From positions 62,001 to 126,000 of the forward strand of contig JAHHIH010000011.1 of assembly GCA_019358835.1 (NCBI GenBank): DNA of 64,000 nt, written 5' to 3'. Positions 43,339 to 52,480 of the stretch are shown here, one piece after another. Origin of the DNA: Tildeniella torsiva UHER 1998/13D (GTDB taxonomy: Bacteria > Cyanobacteriota > Cyanobacteriia > Phormidesmidales > Phormidesmidaceae). Under the pieces are notes generated by a model. It saw only the letters and a list, made by a program, of their open reading frames with translations. It had not been told where the DNA came from and did not search any database. The position numbers were made by a program, and so were the translations under genes. Every line of letters begins with the position of its first letter. Position 1 is the stretch's first letter.

Positions 43339-45474
43339 CTATCCCTTCACGATGGCGCCAAAGTCGCCCAGCACCAGGGCGTGATTGCGCAGCAGCCCCA
43401 GCAGGTTGAGACGGTTTTGCCGCACCGCTGGCTCGTCGGCCATCACCAGCACGCTGTCGGGGCCGTCAAAGAAGCCGCTGACCACCGGGGCCACCTGCTC
43501 TAGGCCCGCCACCAGCTGGTCGTAGTCGCGGCTGGCCTGGGCGGCCTGGGTCTGGGGCACCAGGGTTTTGAGCGCCGCAAGGAAAGCATGCTCGGCCTTG
43601 GCCTCCAGCTTGGCCGCGACAATTACGCCCTCGGGGTCGAGCACGTTGGTGTCGAGGGTTCCCTGGGCGGCTAAGCGGGTGGCCCGGTTCACGGTTTCAT
43701 AGACCTTATCCATACGACCGCTGCGGCGCATAGCCTGCAAGAACAGGGCGCGGTCTTTGACATCCAGCGGATCGCTGAGGGCGCGATCGCTCAGCACCGC
43801 ATTCACCAGGTCGTAGTCGATGCCCTGCTCATCCTGGAGCAGAGTCTGCACCCGCTGCAAGAAAAAGTCGTGGAGCTGGGTGCGCAGCGCCTCGGGAGCA
43901 TTGATCGCCAGGGTCGGATCCTGAGCAAAGTCCTGCACCACGGTATCCAATAGCTTTGCCAGATTCAGGGGTAGCCCCGCCGCCCAGATAATATTCAGCA
44001 CCGCGTTGGCGGCCCGTCGCAGGGCAAAGGGGTCTGAGGAACCCGTGGGCAGCTGGCCAGTGCTGAAAATGCCGACTAGGGTGTCGAGGCGATCGGCAAT
44101 GCCCACTACCTGACCCGCCAGGGTTTGGGGGAGGCTGTCCTGTGCCCCTTTAGGCAGATAATGCTCCACGATCGCAGTGGCCACAGCCTCCGGCTCGCCG
44201 CTGTGGAGGGCGTACTTTTGCCCCATCACCCCCTGGAGTTCGGGGAACTCGCCCACCATTTGGGTGACCAGGTCGGCCTTGCACAGGTAGGCGGCGCGGC
44301 GAATGTGCTGGCGGGGTTGCGCCCCTAGGTTGAGCTGGTCGCAGAGGTGGTCGGCCACGGTGCCAATCCGCTTCACCTTGGCGGCCATCGACCCCAGCCG
44401 TTCTTCAAAGGTGACGGTTTCGAGCTTGGCGACAAAAGCGTCGAGGGGCTGGGCGCGATCGGCGTCAAAGAAAAACTTGCCATCCGACAGGCGGGCGCGA
44501 ATCACCCGAGCGTTGCCCTCGGCGATAATGGCGTCTTTGCTGGGGTCGCCGTTGGAGATGGTAATAAAGACAGGCATCAGCGCCAACCCGTCGGCCTTCT
44601 GCTTCAGCGGAAAGTAGCGCTGGTGGCTCTCCATTTCGATGATGGCGACCTCCGGCGGCAGGTCGAGAAATTCGGTGTCGAACTTGCCTACGACGGCGGT
44701 GGGCCACTCCAGCAGGTTAGTGACTTCGTCGAGTAGGGCGGGGGAAATCATCGGTACGCCCCCTAGGGTCTTCGCCGTCGCTTCCACCTGGTGCTGGATC
44801 AGCAGGCGACGGGCGGCGGGGTCGATCTCAACGAAGGCGTTGCGTAGCGCCTCGACGTAGTCTTGGGCGCGGCGCAGGGGTACAGGGGCAGGGTGCAGCA
44901 CGCGGTGGCCCTGGGAGATGCGATCGCTCGTACAGACCAGCGACCCATTCTCGAGGGTGAGGGGCAGCACCTCGCTATCCATCAGCGCCACCAGCCAGCG
45001 AATCGGGCGTGGAAAGCGCAGGTCGCCGTCACCCCAGCGCATAAACCGCTTGCCCTCCAGCCCCAAAATCCACTGGGGAATCAGCTCGGTCAAGATGTCG
45101 GTGGCGGCTCGCCCCGGAATGTCTTGATTGACAAACACAAACGAGCCTTTATCGGTGTCGCGCACCTCCAGGGCAGACACCTCTACGCCCCTAGACTTGG
45201 CAAACCCCTCGGCGGCTTTGGTCGGCTGACCATCCCTAAAGGCCGCCTGAGCCGGTGGGCCTTTGACCTCTTCCTGGCGATCGGGCTGGCGCAGAGGTAA
45301 CCCGTCGAGCATCACCGCCAGGCGGCGGGGGGTGCCGTAGAAGCGCACCGCTTCGGGGGCCAGGGCTTGCTCTGCCAATTCGGCAGGAATGCGGGTCTGC
45401 CACTGGTGGAGGGCATCGCTAACGAAACTGGCGGGCAGTTCTTCGGTGCCAACTTCCAGTAAAAATGTCGCCAT
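43339..45474 (-). CDS. glyS: Glycyl-tRNA synthetase beta subunit
   Basis: The beta subunit of the tetrameric bacterial glycyl-tRNA synthetase, carrying tRNA-recognition and HD-like domains. At 711 residues it has the family length. Diagnostic stretches include [18 protein letters not shown] at the start, the [21 protein letters not shown] block, [11 protein letters not shown] and [10 protein letters not shown]. The alpha subunit glyQ is not in the window. A strong hairpin lies between the upstream gene and the start. Confidence 0.97.
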   Translation of the reverse strand: MATFLLEVGTEELPASFVSDALHQWQTRIPAELAEQALAPEAVRFYGTPRRLAVMLDGLPLRQPDRQEEVKGPPAQAAFRDGQPTKAAEGFAKSRGVEVSALEVRDTDKGSFVFVNQDIPGRAATDILTELIPQWILGLEGKRFMRWGDGDLRFPRPIRWLVALMDSEVLPLTLENGSLVCTSDRISQGHRVLHPAPVPLRRAQDYVEALRNAFVEIDPAARRLLIQHQVEATAKTLGGVPMISPALLDEVTNLLEWPTAVVGKFDTEFLDLPPEVAIIEMESHQRYFPLKQKADGLALMPVFITISNGDPSKDAIIAEGNARVIRARLSDGKFFFDADRAQPLDAFVAKLETVTFEERLGSMAAKVKRIGTVADHLCDQLNLGAQPRQHIRRAAYLCKADLVTQMVGEFPELQGVMGQKYALHSGEPEAVATAIVEHYLPKGAQDSLPQTLAGQVVGIADRLDTLVGIFSTGQLPTGSSDPFALRRAANAVLNIIWAAGLPLNLAKLLDTVVQDFAQDPTLAINAPEALRTQLHDFFLQRVQTLLQDEQGIDYDLVNAVLSDRALSDPLDVKDRALFLQAMRRSGRMDKVYETVNRATRLAAQGTLDTNVLDPEGVIVAAKLEAKAEHAFLAALKTLVPQTQAAQASRDYDQLVAGLEQVAPVVSGFFDGPDSVLVMADEPAVRQNRLNLLGLLRNHALVLGDFGAIVKG

Positions 45475-45532
45475 AGAGTAGAGGTATGAGTTAACCGTGT
45501 ACTGACCCCTAGGGGCCGCCGTTGATCTCGTT

Positions 45533-45575
45533 GCTGAGCTAGGTGGTTCTGTGTCTACAGGATAACTAGCTCAGC
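45533..45575. promoter_or_regulatory. Large hairpin upstream of glyS
   Basis: GCTGAGCTAG (45533-45542) pairs perfectly with CTAGCTCAGC (45566-45575); an outer GGCCGC/GCGGCC pairing may extend it (45513-45580). It lies between the cyclase stop and the glyS ATG on the minus strand, so it may be the cyclase terminator or a structured glyS leader. A T-box is not expected in cyanobacteria and is not seen. Confidence 0.5.
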
Positions 45576-45603
45576 GGCCCGAATTTTTAGCTTCCCCAGT
45601 CTA

Positions 45604-46833
45604 TCAAGCTTTTTGCTCAGGGCCGCTGTATTGATAGGTGGTCAAATAGCCATGGCCTTTGACCATCACCTGACCCACTTCTTCGAAGGCGTAGCGGTGC
45701 TTGAGGCGCTGGTAGGTCGCCTCGGTAATTTGAATTTTGCCCGGCGATCCGTGGGATTCCATGCGGCTGGCGATGTTGACCGCATCGCCCCAAAGGTCGT
45801 AGCTAAACTTTTTAATGCCGATCACCCCAGCCACCACCGGCCCAGTGTTGATACCAATGCGGAGCTGAAATTTCTGGCCGTCAATGCGATTGATATGGGC
45901 GGCGGCCTCCTGCATGGCTAGCGCCATTTCCATAATGGTTTCGGCGTGGTCGGGTCGGGGCAGAGGCAGACCCCCAACCACCATGTAGGCATCGCCGATG
46001 GTCTTGATTTTCTCTAGCTGGTACTGCTCGGCCAGGCGATCGAAGGCTGAGAAAATGTGGTTGAGCCAGTTGACCAACTCCAGGGGGCTAATCTGAGCAG
46101 CCAGGGGGGTGAAGTTGACAATGTCGGCAAACAAAATGGTGACATCGTCAAAGCGCTCGGCCAGCGACCCCTCTAGCTGCTTGAGCTTGTCAACCACGGC
46201 CCTCGGCAGAATGTTTAACAACAGCTGCTCAGACTTTTGCTGCTCTAGGCGCAGGGCCTGCTGGGCCTGTTCGCGCTCCTGCATCTCTTGCTGAAGCTGC
46301 AAGTTTTGGGCCTGCAAAAGCTGAGCTTGGCGACGCAGCGCCTTTTGCAGATCGGCCAGCAGGTTGGTGGCACTGCCCGCCGATACCGCCCGCCGAGCCT
46401 GCTGCCGCAGCCGTCGCTGCATGCGATGGGTAGACACCTGGGCTTTAATGCGGGCAGCAGCCTCTTCAACCCAGAGGGCGTGGTCTATATAATCGACCAC
46501 GCCGAACTCAAAGGCCCGCAGCCGTCGGGCCAGGGCCTTGTCTTGGCCAATGACAGCCACAGCCACCTGACGGGTGAGAGGCCGTTTTTTGAGGCGGTGG
46601 CACAGTCGCATGGCGGCTGTGTCGAACTGTTCTAGCGCTAGCAAAATCAGGTCGGGGGGAGCTGCCTCGGCCGCCGCAATGATTTCGTCTTCGCCGTTGA
46701 CCTGGTGTACCTCGTAGCCCGCCGATCGCAGGCCGTCTAATAATTCCACCAGAGGCCCCAGGGAGCTATCGGCCACTGATGCCACTAAAATGATGCCGGG
46801 AATTGCGCCGGAATCTGGCGAAGCGTTGGTCAT
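45604..46833 (-). CDS. Class III adenylate cyclase with degenerate receiver
   Basis: A 409-residue protein: receiver-like domain (about 10-130), coiled coil (about 155-210, LQKALRRQAQLLQAQNLQLQ) and class III cyclase domain (about 225-405). Metal ligands D237 (FADIVNFT) and D281 (TIGDAY) are intact, as are K275 and D346, which select adenine, and N353 and R357 for the transition state, so cAMP is the likely product. In the receiver the phosphoacceptor Asp position reads LILLALEQF, with Ala in place of Asp, so phosphorylation should not be possible. ATG 46833 is preferred over TTG 46848. Confidence 0.9.
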   Translation of the reverse strand: MTNASPDSGAIPGIILVASVADSSLGPLVELLDGLRSAGYEVHQVNGEDEIIAAAEAAPPDLILLALEQFDTAAMRLCHRLKKRPLTRQVAVAVIGQDKALARRLRAFEFGVVDYIDHALWVEEAAARIKAQVSTHRMQRRLRQQARRAVSAGSATNLLADLQKALRRQAQLLQAQNLQLQQEMQEREQAQQALRLEQQKSEQLLLNILPRAVVDKLKQLEGSLAERFDDVTILFADIVNFTPLAAQISPLELVNWLNHIFSAFDRLAEQYQLEKIKTIGDAYMVVGGLPLPRPDHAETIMEMALAMQEAAAHINRIDGQKFQLRIGINTGPVVAGVIGIKKFSYDLWGDAVNIASRMESHGSPGKIQITEATYQRLKHRYAFEEVGQVMVKGHGYLTTYQYSGPEQKA

Positions 46834-47114
46834 GGAGCCCTGGAGCAAGAATGACAGCCCCCATAACTATAGGCGCTGACCCGGAGGCTCAGAACAGTCA
46901 CCCTTGATAAGCACCCTGCAGTAGGCCAAAGGATTGAAACCCTATTTGGGACTCACCCGGCCCTGTTGCCCTTGAGATAAGGGCATAGTGCCTCAGTTAT
47001 AGCGCTCCCTAAGCAATTCATGGTTGAATCGGGAAAATTCGGATCGACTGCGTTAATGAGTAGCCTGAGAGCTAATAGCACTGATCTGCGGTTTCTGGAA
47101 CGGGTTTTTGGTCT

Positions 47115-48008
47115 ATGGCAGCGTGTGACGACAATCCGTTTCTGGCCCTCAAGGCCCGGCTGGTGGTGGCGGCATTTTTTGCTATTTCCACAGGCTTGGC
47201 CCTGGTCTTTGGCACCCTGGGTGCCCTAGAGCTGCTGCCCCTGGAAGGCGATGACCCAATTTTGGCCCCCATTCTCTACAGCCTAATTTTCTTGGGTCTG
47301 TGTGGGTCTATTTTGTGGGCAACTCGGCGATCGCCCCTCAACCTGCCCGCTCTAATCGGTTCCTGGCCTCGACGGCTGGCCTGGGTGCAGCTGCTGTGGC
47401 TGGTGGTGGGGGTGTTTTTGTTTTCGCTGGGGGCGTTTCAGGTGTCGTACTTGGGCCTGTCTGTGGTGGCCCCAGGGTTGGTGGAGGCAACGCTGCGGCA
47501 GTCGCTGCTGCTGTCGGCTGACCAGGCGACGGATCCGAGTCTCTACAACGGGCTGATGCTGTTTTCGGTGCTGGTGGTGGCCCCCATTACCGAGGAGTTT
47601 ATTTTTCGCGGCGTGCTGCTGCACCGCTGGGGGGTGAAATGGGGGGTACGCCCGGCCATTGTGCTGACCTCGGTGCTGTTTGGGGTGCTGCACTCTAACT
47701 TGATTGGGCTGTTTGTGTTTGGGGTGGTGATGTCGCTGCTGTACCTGAGTACGCGATCGCTGCTGGTGCCTATGGCGGCCCACGCGATTAACAATGCGAT
47801 CGCCTCAGGCATCGACATTCTGTCCAACCAGCCCACCGCCAACACCATCGACACCCTGGCGGAGTTTCGCGCCAGCTGGTGGCTGGGAGTAATCTGCCTG
47901 CTGGTATCGGCCCCCTGGGTGCTGCGCTACGTGGTCTATCACTGGCCAAAGCGACAGGCGCTGCTACCCTACTTTGCCAACCAGGGCTGCCGTCGCCACC
48001 CTGGGTAA
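47115..48008 (+). CDS. CPBP family intramembrane metalloprotease
   Basis: A 297-residue integral membrane protein with the CPBP (CAAX-like, Abi) signature: EEFIFRG for EExxxR, then VLFGVLHSNLIG (second His motif) and HAINNAIASG (third motif). About seven hydrophobic helices. Relatives process prenylated or other membrane substrates and, in bacteria, are often bacteriocin-self-immunity or regulatory proteases. The first 20 residues are soluble. Followed by a candidate small RNA. Confidence 0.9.
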   Translation: MAACDDNPFLALKARLVVAAFFAISTGLALVFGTLGALELLPLEGDDPILAPILYSLIFLGLCGSILWATRRSPLNLPALIGSWPRRLAWVQLLWLVVGVFLFSLGAFQVSYLGLSVVAPGLVEATLRQSLLLSADQATDPSLYNGLMLFSVLVVAPITEEFIFRGVLLHRWGVKWGVRPAIVLTSVLFGVLHSNLIGLFVFGVVMSLLYLSTRSLLVPMAAHAINNAIASGIDILSNQPTANTIDTLAEFRASWWLGVICLLVSAPWVLRYVVYHWPKRQALLPYFANQGCRRHPG

Positions 48009-48106
48009 TACCACCGACCTAGCCCCTACCGACCTGGGGAAATTTGACCAGGTTACGTAATTCCCTGGACGCCGTTAGGGGCGAAACCGAAGAGAATAAA
48101 TTTAAT

Positions 48107-48247
48107 TCTGAAGAACGCAGGCAGGTTAGCTCAGCGGCTCACTTGGGGGCATTTGAACCTGAGAGCTGGTCTGTTTGAGAAGCGTCCTTACAGGTAAATG
48201 TGTCTGACTCCAGGGGGCTTTCAGGGGTCAGACACTTTTATTTTTGG
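48107..48247 (+). ncRNA. Candidate small RNA with strong terminator
   Basis: In the 428-base gap 48009-48436. A long hairpin pairs 48123-48134 (AGGTTAGCTCAG) with 48159-48172 (CTGAGAGCTGGTCT), allowing G-T pairs and a two-base bulge. A terminator follows at 48200-48247. An AT-rich AAATTTAATTC box at 48098-48108 might serve as -10. The alternative is a structured 3' UTR of the CPBP gene. It does not fold as a tRNA despite the TTAGCTCAG string. Confidence 0.4.
48200..48247 (+). terminator. Strong rho-independent terminator
   Basis: GTGTCTGACTCC (48200-48211) pairs with GGGGTCAGACAC (48224-48235), 12 bp with one G-T, followed by TTTTATTTTT. It ends the candidate small RNA and/or the CPBP gene message. 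Confidence 0.85.
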
Positions 48248-48436
48248 GGTGGTTCACGCAGGTGAATGCCCCGGTTGTGTGGTTCCCTAGCAGCGTCCTT
48301 CTCCTTTGGGAGGGGGGCGCTGCTGTTTTGGAGCAGTTCTGCGATCGCCAAAGACTGATCTAAGGCCAGCGCGGCGGAGGGAATCTGCCCTACAGTGGGC
48401 TAGGGTAAATCCCGCCTACTGCTCCGGAGTCTGCCG

Positions 48437-49867
48437 TTGCCTCAGCTCAATCGTGCCCAGCCGCCCCTGGGCTTTATTCCCCCCCGCTACAAGCCCTGGG
48501 TCGTGCAGGGCTGCTACATTGTGCTGCCCCTGATGCTACGGCTGCGGCTGCGGCCCTGGCTGCCAGCGGGCATTTGGCCGGTGACCTGCCACAACCCCGA
48601 GGTGCTAGCGGAGTGCTTTCGTCGGTTTCAGGCGGGCGAAATTCGGCTGATGATGGCCTTTCGCCACAGCCAGGTGGATGACCCGCTGTGCCTGTCGTAC
48701 CTATTTTCGCGGCTGGTGCCTCGGGCGGCGCGGCAAAAGGGTTTTAGCCTCAAGCGCCCGCTGCACAGTTTTTTTATGTATGACCGGGGCATGCCCCTGT
48801 GGGCGGGGCGGTGGCTGGGCTGGTTTTTTGCCGCCATTGGTGGCATCCCGGTGCATCGGGGGCGGCGGCTCGATCTCAAGGCCCTCAAGGCCGTGCGCGA
48901 ACGGATGATGAACGCGCCCCTGCCAGTGACCATTGCCCCTGAAGGGGCGACCAACGGCCATGGCGAAGTGATTAGCGATCTGGAGCCGGGCACGGCCCAG
49001 CTAGCCTTTTGGGCGGTGGAAGATCTGCAAAAAGCGGGGCGATCGGAACAGGTGCTGCTGCTGCTGGTGGGGCTGCGCTATATTTATCCCCGCCCCGACT
49101 GGGCGGCCCTCAACCGGCTGCTGGCCCAGCTTGAGGCTGACTGCGGCTTGCCGGTGCGATCGTTTAGCGACCCGACGGCCATGGGGCCAGAGGACTACTA
49201 CCCCCGGCTATTAGACCTGGGGCAGCACCTGCTGGGTCGCTTAGAGCAGTTCTACCAGCGGTTCTATGGGGTGAAATCTGATGTAGATAATCCTCAAGCT
49301 GATGATGTGGTGGCGATCGCCCAGCGGTTGAGCCCCCTGTTAGATGGCTCCCTCAAGATCGGGGAGCGGTTCTTTGCCCTGCCCCACAGCGGGTCGCTAG
49401 TGACCCGCTGCCGCCGCCTAGAAGAGGCGGGATGGGCCTACATCTATCGCGAAGACATTGCTGACCTGGAGCAGCTCTCGCCCTTCGATCGCGGCCTAGC
49501 CAACTGGATGGCTGAGGAAGCCACCCTGAACCTGCGGCACATGCGTCTAGTGGAGAGCTTTGTGGCGGTGACGGGCACCTATGTGAAAGACAAACCCACC
49601 TTTGAGCGCTTTGCCGAAACCACCCTAATTCTCTTTGACCTAGTGGAGCGAGTAAAGGGGACAAGGGTGCCCAAACGTCCCCAGTTGGGTACGCGCCAGG
49701 CGGTGATTGGTCTGGGGGAACCGATGAACATTAGCGATCGCTGGTCTGACTATGCCGAGTCGCGGCGATCGGCCAAGGCGGCGGTGGAGACCCTGACCGC
49801 AGATATTCAAGCAGCCCTAGAGGAGCTGATTTTGACAGCTGAGACGGCTGGGGGAGAGGGGGCATGA
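48437..49867 (+). CDS. PlsC-like glycerophospholipid acyltransferase
   Basis: A 476-residue protein with an acyltransferase domain in the first half: catalytic HX4D as FRHSQVDDPL, a GIPVHRGRRLD glycine-containing motif and the PEG motif APEGATN. The remaining 230 residues are a helical region unlike standard PlsC (about 250 residues), so substrate may be unusual. Start is TTG at 48437 (GGAG seven bases before); no ATG lies near. It precedes an SDR gene by 36 bases in the same direction, forming a likely lipid-related operon. Confidence 0.85.
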   Translation: MPQLNRAQPPLGFIPPRYKPWVVQGCYIVLPLMLRLRLRPWLPAGIWPVTCHNPEVLAECFRRFQAGEIRLMMAFRHSQVDDPLCLSYLFSRLVPRAARQKGFSLKRPLHSFFMYDRGMPLWAGRWLGWFFAAIGGIPVHRGRRLDLKALKAVRERMMNAPLPVTIAPEGATNGHGEVISDLEPGTAQLAFWAVEDLQKAGRSEQVLLLLVGLRYIYPRPDWAALNRLLAQLEADCGLPVRSFSDPTAMGPEDYYPRLLDLGQHLLGRLEQFYQRFYGVKSDVDNPQADDVVAIAQRLSPLLDGSLKIGERFFALPHSGSLVTRCRRLEEAGWAYIYREDIADLEQLSPFDRGLANWMAEEATLNLRHMRLVESFVAVTGTYVKDKPTFERFAETTLILFDLVERVKGTRVPKRPQLGTRQAVIGLGEPMNISDRWSDYAESRRSAKAAVETLTADIQAALEELILTAETAGGEGA

Positions 49868-49903
49868 TCGAGGAGTTCAAGGCTGGGGGAAGGTCGGACT
49901 GCC

Positions 49904-50674
49904 ATGACCGTTAAGCTGTTCCAGAACGATCGCCAAACGGCCCTGGTGGTGGGTGCTAGCCAGGGCATTGGCCTGGGTTTTGTGCGGCAGCTGCTGGCCG
50001 ACGGGCGCTTTGAGCGGGTGTATGGCACCTACCGTCGGCCCGAGACGGCCCAGGGGCTGCTGGCTTTAGCAGAGCAATTTCCCCAGCTCACCTGCCTGCC
50101 GCTGGATGTGACGGATGAGGGCACGATTGAGGGGGCGATCGCCCAGATCCAAACCCTGACCCCTCAGCTGCACCGGGTGGTGTACTGCGTGGGGGTGCTC
50201 CATGACGGCGACTTTCAGCCTGAAAAGAGCCTGCGACAGCTCACCAGCGAAAATTTGATGCGATCGTTTCAGTCCAATGCCTTTGGGGCGGTACTGTTGG
50301 CCAAGCACCTGATGCCTCTACTGAAACACGACCAGCCCAGCATTTTCGCCGCTATATCGGCCAAGGTGGGCAGCATTGGCGACAACCGTCTGGGTGGCTG
50401 GTACGGCTACCGAGCTTCTAAGGCAGCGCTGAATATGTTCATAAAAACCGCCTCGCTGGAGTACGCCCGCCGCAGCCCCAACACAATTCTGGCGCTGCTG
50501 CACCCCGGCACCACCGACACCCGCCTGTCGGAGCCCTTTCAGCGGGGGGTGCCGCCGGAGAAGCTGTTCTCAGTGGAGCGCACAGTGGCCCAGCTGATGG
50601 CGGTGATGGACGGCCTCACCCCCGCCGACAGCGGCGAGTTTTTTAGCTGGGATGGCAGTCGCCTGCCATGGTAA
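49904..50674 (+). CDS. Short-chain dehydrogenase/reductase (C-factor-like)
   Basis: A 256-residue SDR enzyme. The cofactor loop is VVGASQGIGLGF and the catalytic Tyr-Lys pair is in YGYRASKAALNMF. The protein resembles the CsgA/C-factor type SDRs (HPGTTDTRLSEPF ending). Substrate unknown. Located directly after the acyltransferase gene and before the DUF4126 gene, probably co-transcribed. Confidence 0.93.
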   Translation: MTVKLFQNDRQTALVVGASQGIGLGFVRQLLADGRFERVYGTYRRPETAQGLLALAEQFPQLTCLPLDVTDEGTIEGAIAQIQTLTPQLHRVVYCVGVLHDGDFQPEKSLRQLTSENLMRSFQSNAFGAVLLAKHLMPLLKHDQPSIFAAISAKVGSIGDNRLGGWYGYRASKAALNMFIKTASLEYARRSPNTILALLHPGTTDTRLSEPFQRGVPPEKLFSVERTVAQLMAVMDGLTPADSGEFFSWDGSRLPW

Positions 50675-50774
50675 ACCCGGTCTTCCACAGATCCCTGGGC
50701 TTGTTGCAGGTCAGAACGGGGGCTATTCTTAGGCCAGTGATCGGCATTCAGGAATCGTTGGTGAGGGACGCGTC

Positions 50775-51377
50775 ATGAATCTAAACCTTGGGGATCTGCA
50801 ACTGTTGGAGAGCATTGGCCTGGGCCTAGGCCTAGGGGTTGCTGCCGGGTTCCGCGTGGTGGTGCCCTTTTGGGTGCTGAGCGCCGCCGCCCTGCTGGGT
50901 CACCTAGAGCTGACTAGCGGCATGACCTGGCTGGGTAGCACTACGGCCTTTGTCAGTCTTTCTATTGCTCTGGTGGTGGAAATTTTGGTCTACAGCGTAC
51001 CCTGGCTCGACAACGTGATCGACACGGTGGCGCTACCTGTGGCGGCGGTGGCGGGCACGCTGCTGATGGCGATCGCGGCTAACCAGCTCGATCCCTTCGC
51101 CCAGTGGAGCGTTGCGATCGTGGCCGGGGGCGGAGCCGCCGCTACAGTCAAGGGGTTGAATGGGCTGACCCGGCTAGTATCCACAGCCACCACGGGCGGC
51201 GCGACGAACCTGATTATTGCTGGGGTGGAGTTGGTGGGGGCGATCGTACTTTCGCTGCTGGCTCTGGTGGCCCCCATCGTCATGTTTGTGCTGGTACTGG
51301 CCTTCTTCATTCTGCTGGTGCGGTTTGCGATCAAGGCGTTTTACCGCTCGAAAAAACCAGCTCCCGACGCTGAGTAG
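50775..51377 (+). CDS. DUF4126 membrane protein
   Basis: A 200-residue protein with the DUF4126 pattern: LLESIGLGLGLGVAAGFRVVVPFW, then VYSVPWLDNVIDTVALPVAAVAGTLL and a C-terminal hydrophobic pair. About five membrane helices; function unknown. It starts 100 bases after the SDR gene in the same direction. A short basic tail (YRSKKPAPDAE) ends the protein. Confidence 0.9.
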   Translation: MNLNLGDLQLLESIGLGLGLGVAAGFRVVVPFWVLSAAALLGHLELTSGMTWLGSTTAFVSLSIALVVEILVYSVPWLDNVIDTVALPVAAVAGTLLMAIAANQLDPFAQWSVAIVAGGGAAATVKGLNGLTRLVSTATTGGATNLIIAGVELVGAIVLSLLALVAPIVMFVLVLAFFILLVRFAIKAFYRSKKPAPDAE

Positions 51378-51501
51378 GCTCTGTTTAAATCAACACTACT
51401 AGTGTGCAAATAGCCTTTTGCAGTAGAAGGAGCTAGTAGATGCTTGAAGTCAATTAGGAGTGTGGCATTGCCGACAATTATGCAAAGGGAGAATTATCAA
51501 T

Positions 51502-51534
51502 ATTTCTCGTTTTCTCTTGAGTAAAACGAGAAAT
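51502..51534. terminator. Bidirectional terminator hairpin
   Basis: ATTTCTCGTTTT (51502-51513) pairs with AAAACGAGAAAT (51523-51534): a perfect 12-bp stem and a 9-base loop between convergent genes. The T- and A-rich arms supply a partial U-tract on both strands. Confidence 0.75.
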
Positions 51535-51586
51535 CTCAAACATCAATGGCTTCAAGAATTTTAAGGATTTGACTCCTAACCGGCAA

Positions 51587-52453
51587 TCATTTGGGCAGGA
51601 AGGTCTTACTATCGGTTTTGGCGACTTGTTGAAGCTCTTGTAAGTTAAGCTTTGCGTTTCTCATGCTAGCACCATAAAGTACAGCATCTTTCCAAACCAC
51701 CCCTTCTAAATTAGATCCCTCCAGATTCGCCTGGGTCAGATCTGCTCCTGTTAAAATGGCAGAAAGAAGTTTTCCAGATTTTAAACCGTCGAGAATCGCG
51801 GATTTGGAATCGTCAGAGATATATTTTGCCAAGTCCTTTTCATTAATTGAGAACTCGCCGCCTAAAACTGCATCCTTTAAATTTGCCTTTTGGAGATTGC
51901 TTTCCGAAAGGTTGATGCCTGGCAAGAAAAATCCTTGTAAGTTAGCTCCAGATAGGTCAGCTTTTCTCAGGTTTACAGGGCAAGATGCACCAATGATCAA
52001 TCCTGTCTCGTACAAATATTGAATAACGTTTCCTTTTCTGCGTGAGTCTATATTCCTTAACACACCTAGTGTCCAAGCTCTCAGCGTAGACTTGGCAAAA
52101 TCAGAATTATTTAGACTGTCAGGGCTATTGTATTTTTCTAATATTTCCCAAACTTTCGCCAGATAATTCTCGTAATCAGCCTGCCTTCTCCGTTCTTCAG
52201 CTTGGCTTTCTTCAATTGATCTCTGGCGTTCGCTCAACATCCAGGCACCGCCAGAAAGAGCTATAGGGACTATTAAAAGTTCCATCCAATCCCACAGGGT
52301 TTTTGCACGCTGATATTCTTGGCCTTCGGTCACTTGGGGACTGGTGTAATCGCTAACTCCTACCCAGTCCCAATGCCGGTCATACCCTAGCCCGGATATA
52401 ACTGCCACAGAGATAACACTTGCTGTAAAAACAATAGCCAGAAAATTTTTCAT
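51587..52453 (-). CDS. Membrane pentapeptide-repeat protein
   Basis: A 288-residue protein. An N-terminal helix (about 4-24) and a second hydrophobic stretch (about 65-82, ELLIVPIALSGGAWML) are followed by a charged segment (RQRSIEESQAEERRRQADYENYLAK) and a C-terminal pentapeptide repeat A(D/N)LxGANL, e.g. KADLSGANLQG and TGADLTQANLEGSNLEG. The DNA is clearly richer in A and T than the neighbouring genes, suggesting acquisition from outside. Function unknown; such proteins form right-handed quadrilateral helices. ATG 52453 is chosen over 52468. Confidence 0.85.
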   Translation of the reverse strand: MKNFLAIVFTASVISVAVISGLGYDRHWDWVGVSDYTSPQVTEGQEYQRAKTLWDWMELLIVPIALSGGAWMLSERQRSIEESQAEERRRQADYENYLAKVWEILEKYNSPDSLNNSDFAKSTLRAWTLGVLRNIDSRRKGNVIQYLYETGLIIGASCPVNLRKADLSGANLQGFFLPGINLSESNLQKANLKDAVLGGEFSINEKDLAKYISDDSKSAILDGLKSGKLLSAILTGADLTQANLEGSNLEGVVWKDAVLYGASMRNAKLNLQELQQVAKTDSKTFLPK

Positions 52454-52480
52454 GCGGGAAATGATCATAGAACTCGATTT

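Noticed and set aside
48107-48247. tRNA gene (string TTAGCTCAG)
   Set aside because: No T-loop GTTCGA-type sequence, no CCA-side acceptor pairing and no cloverleaf arms in the right places.
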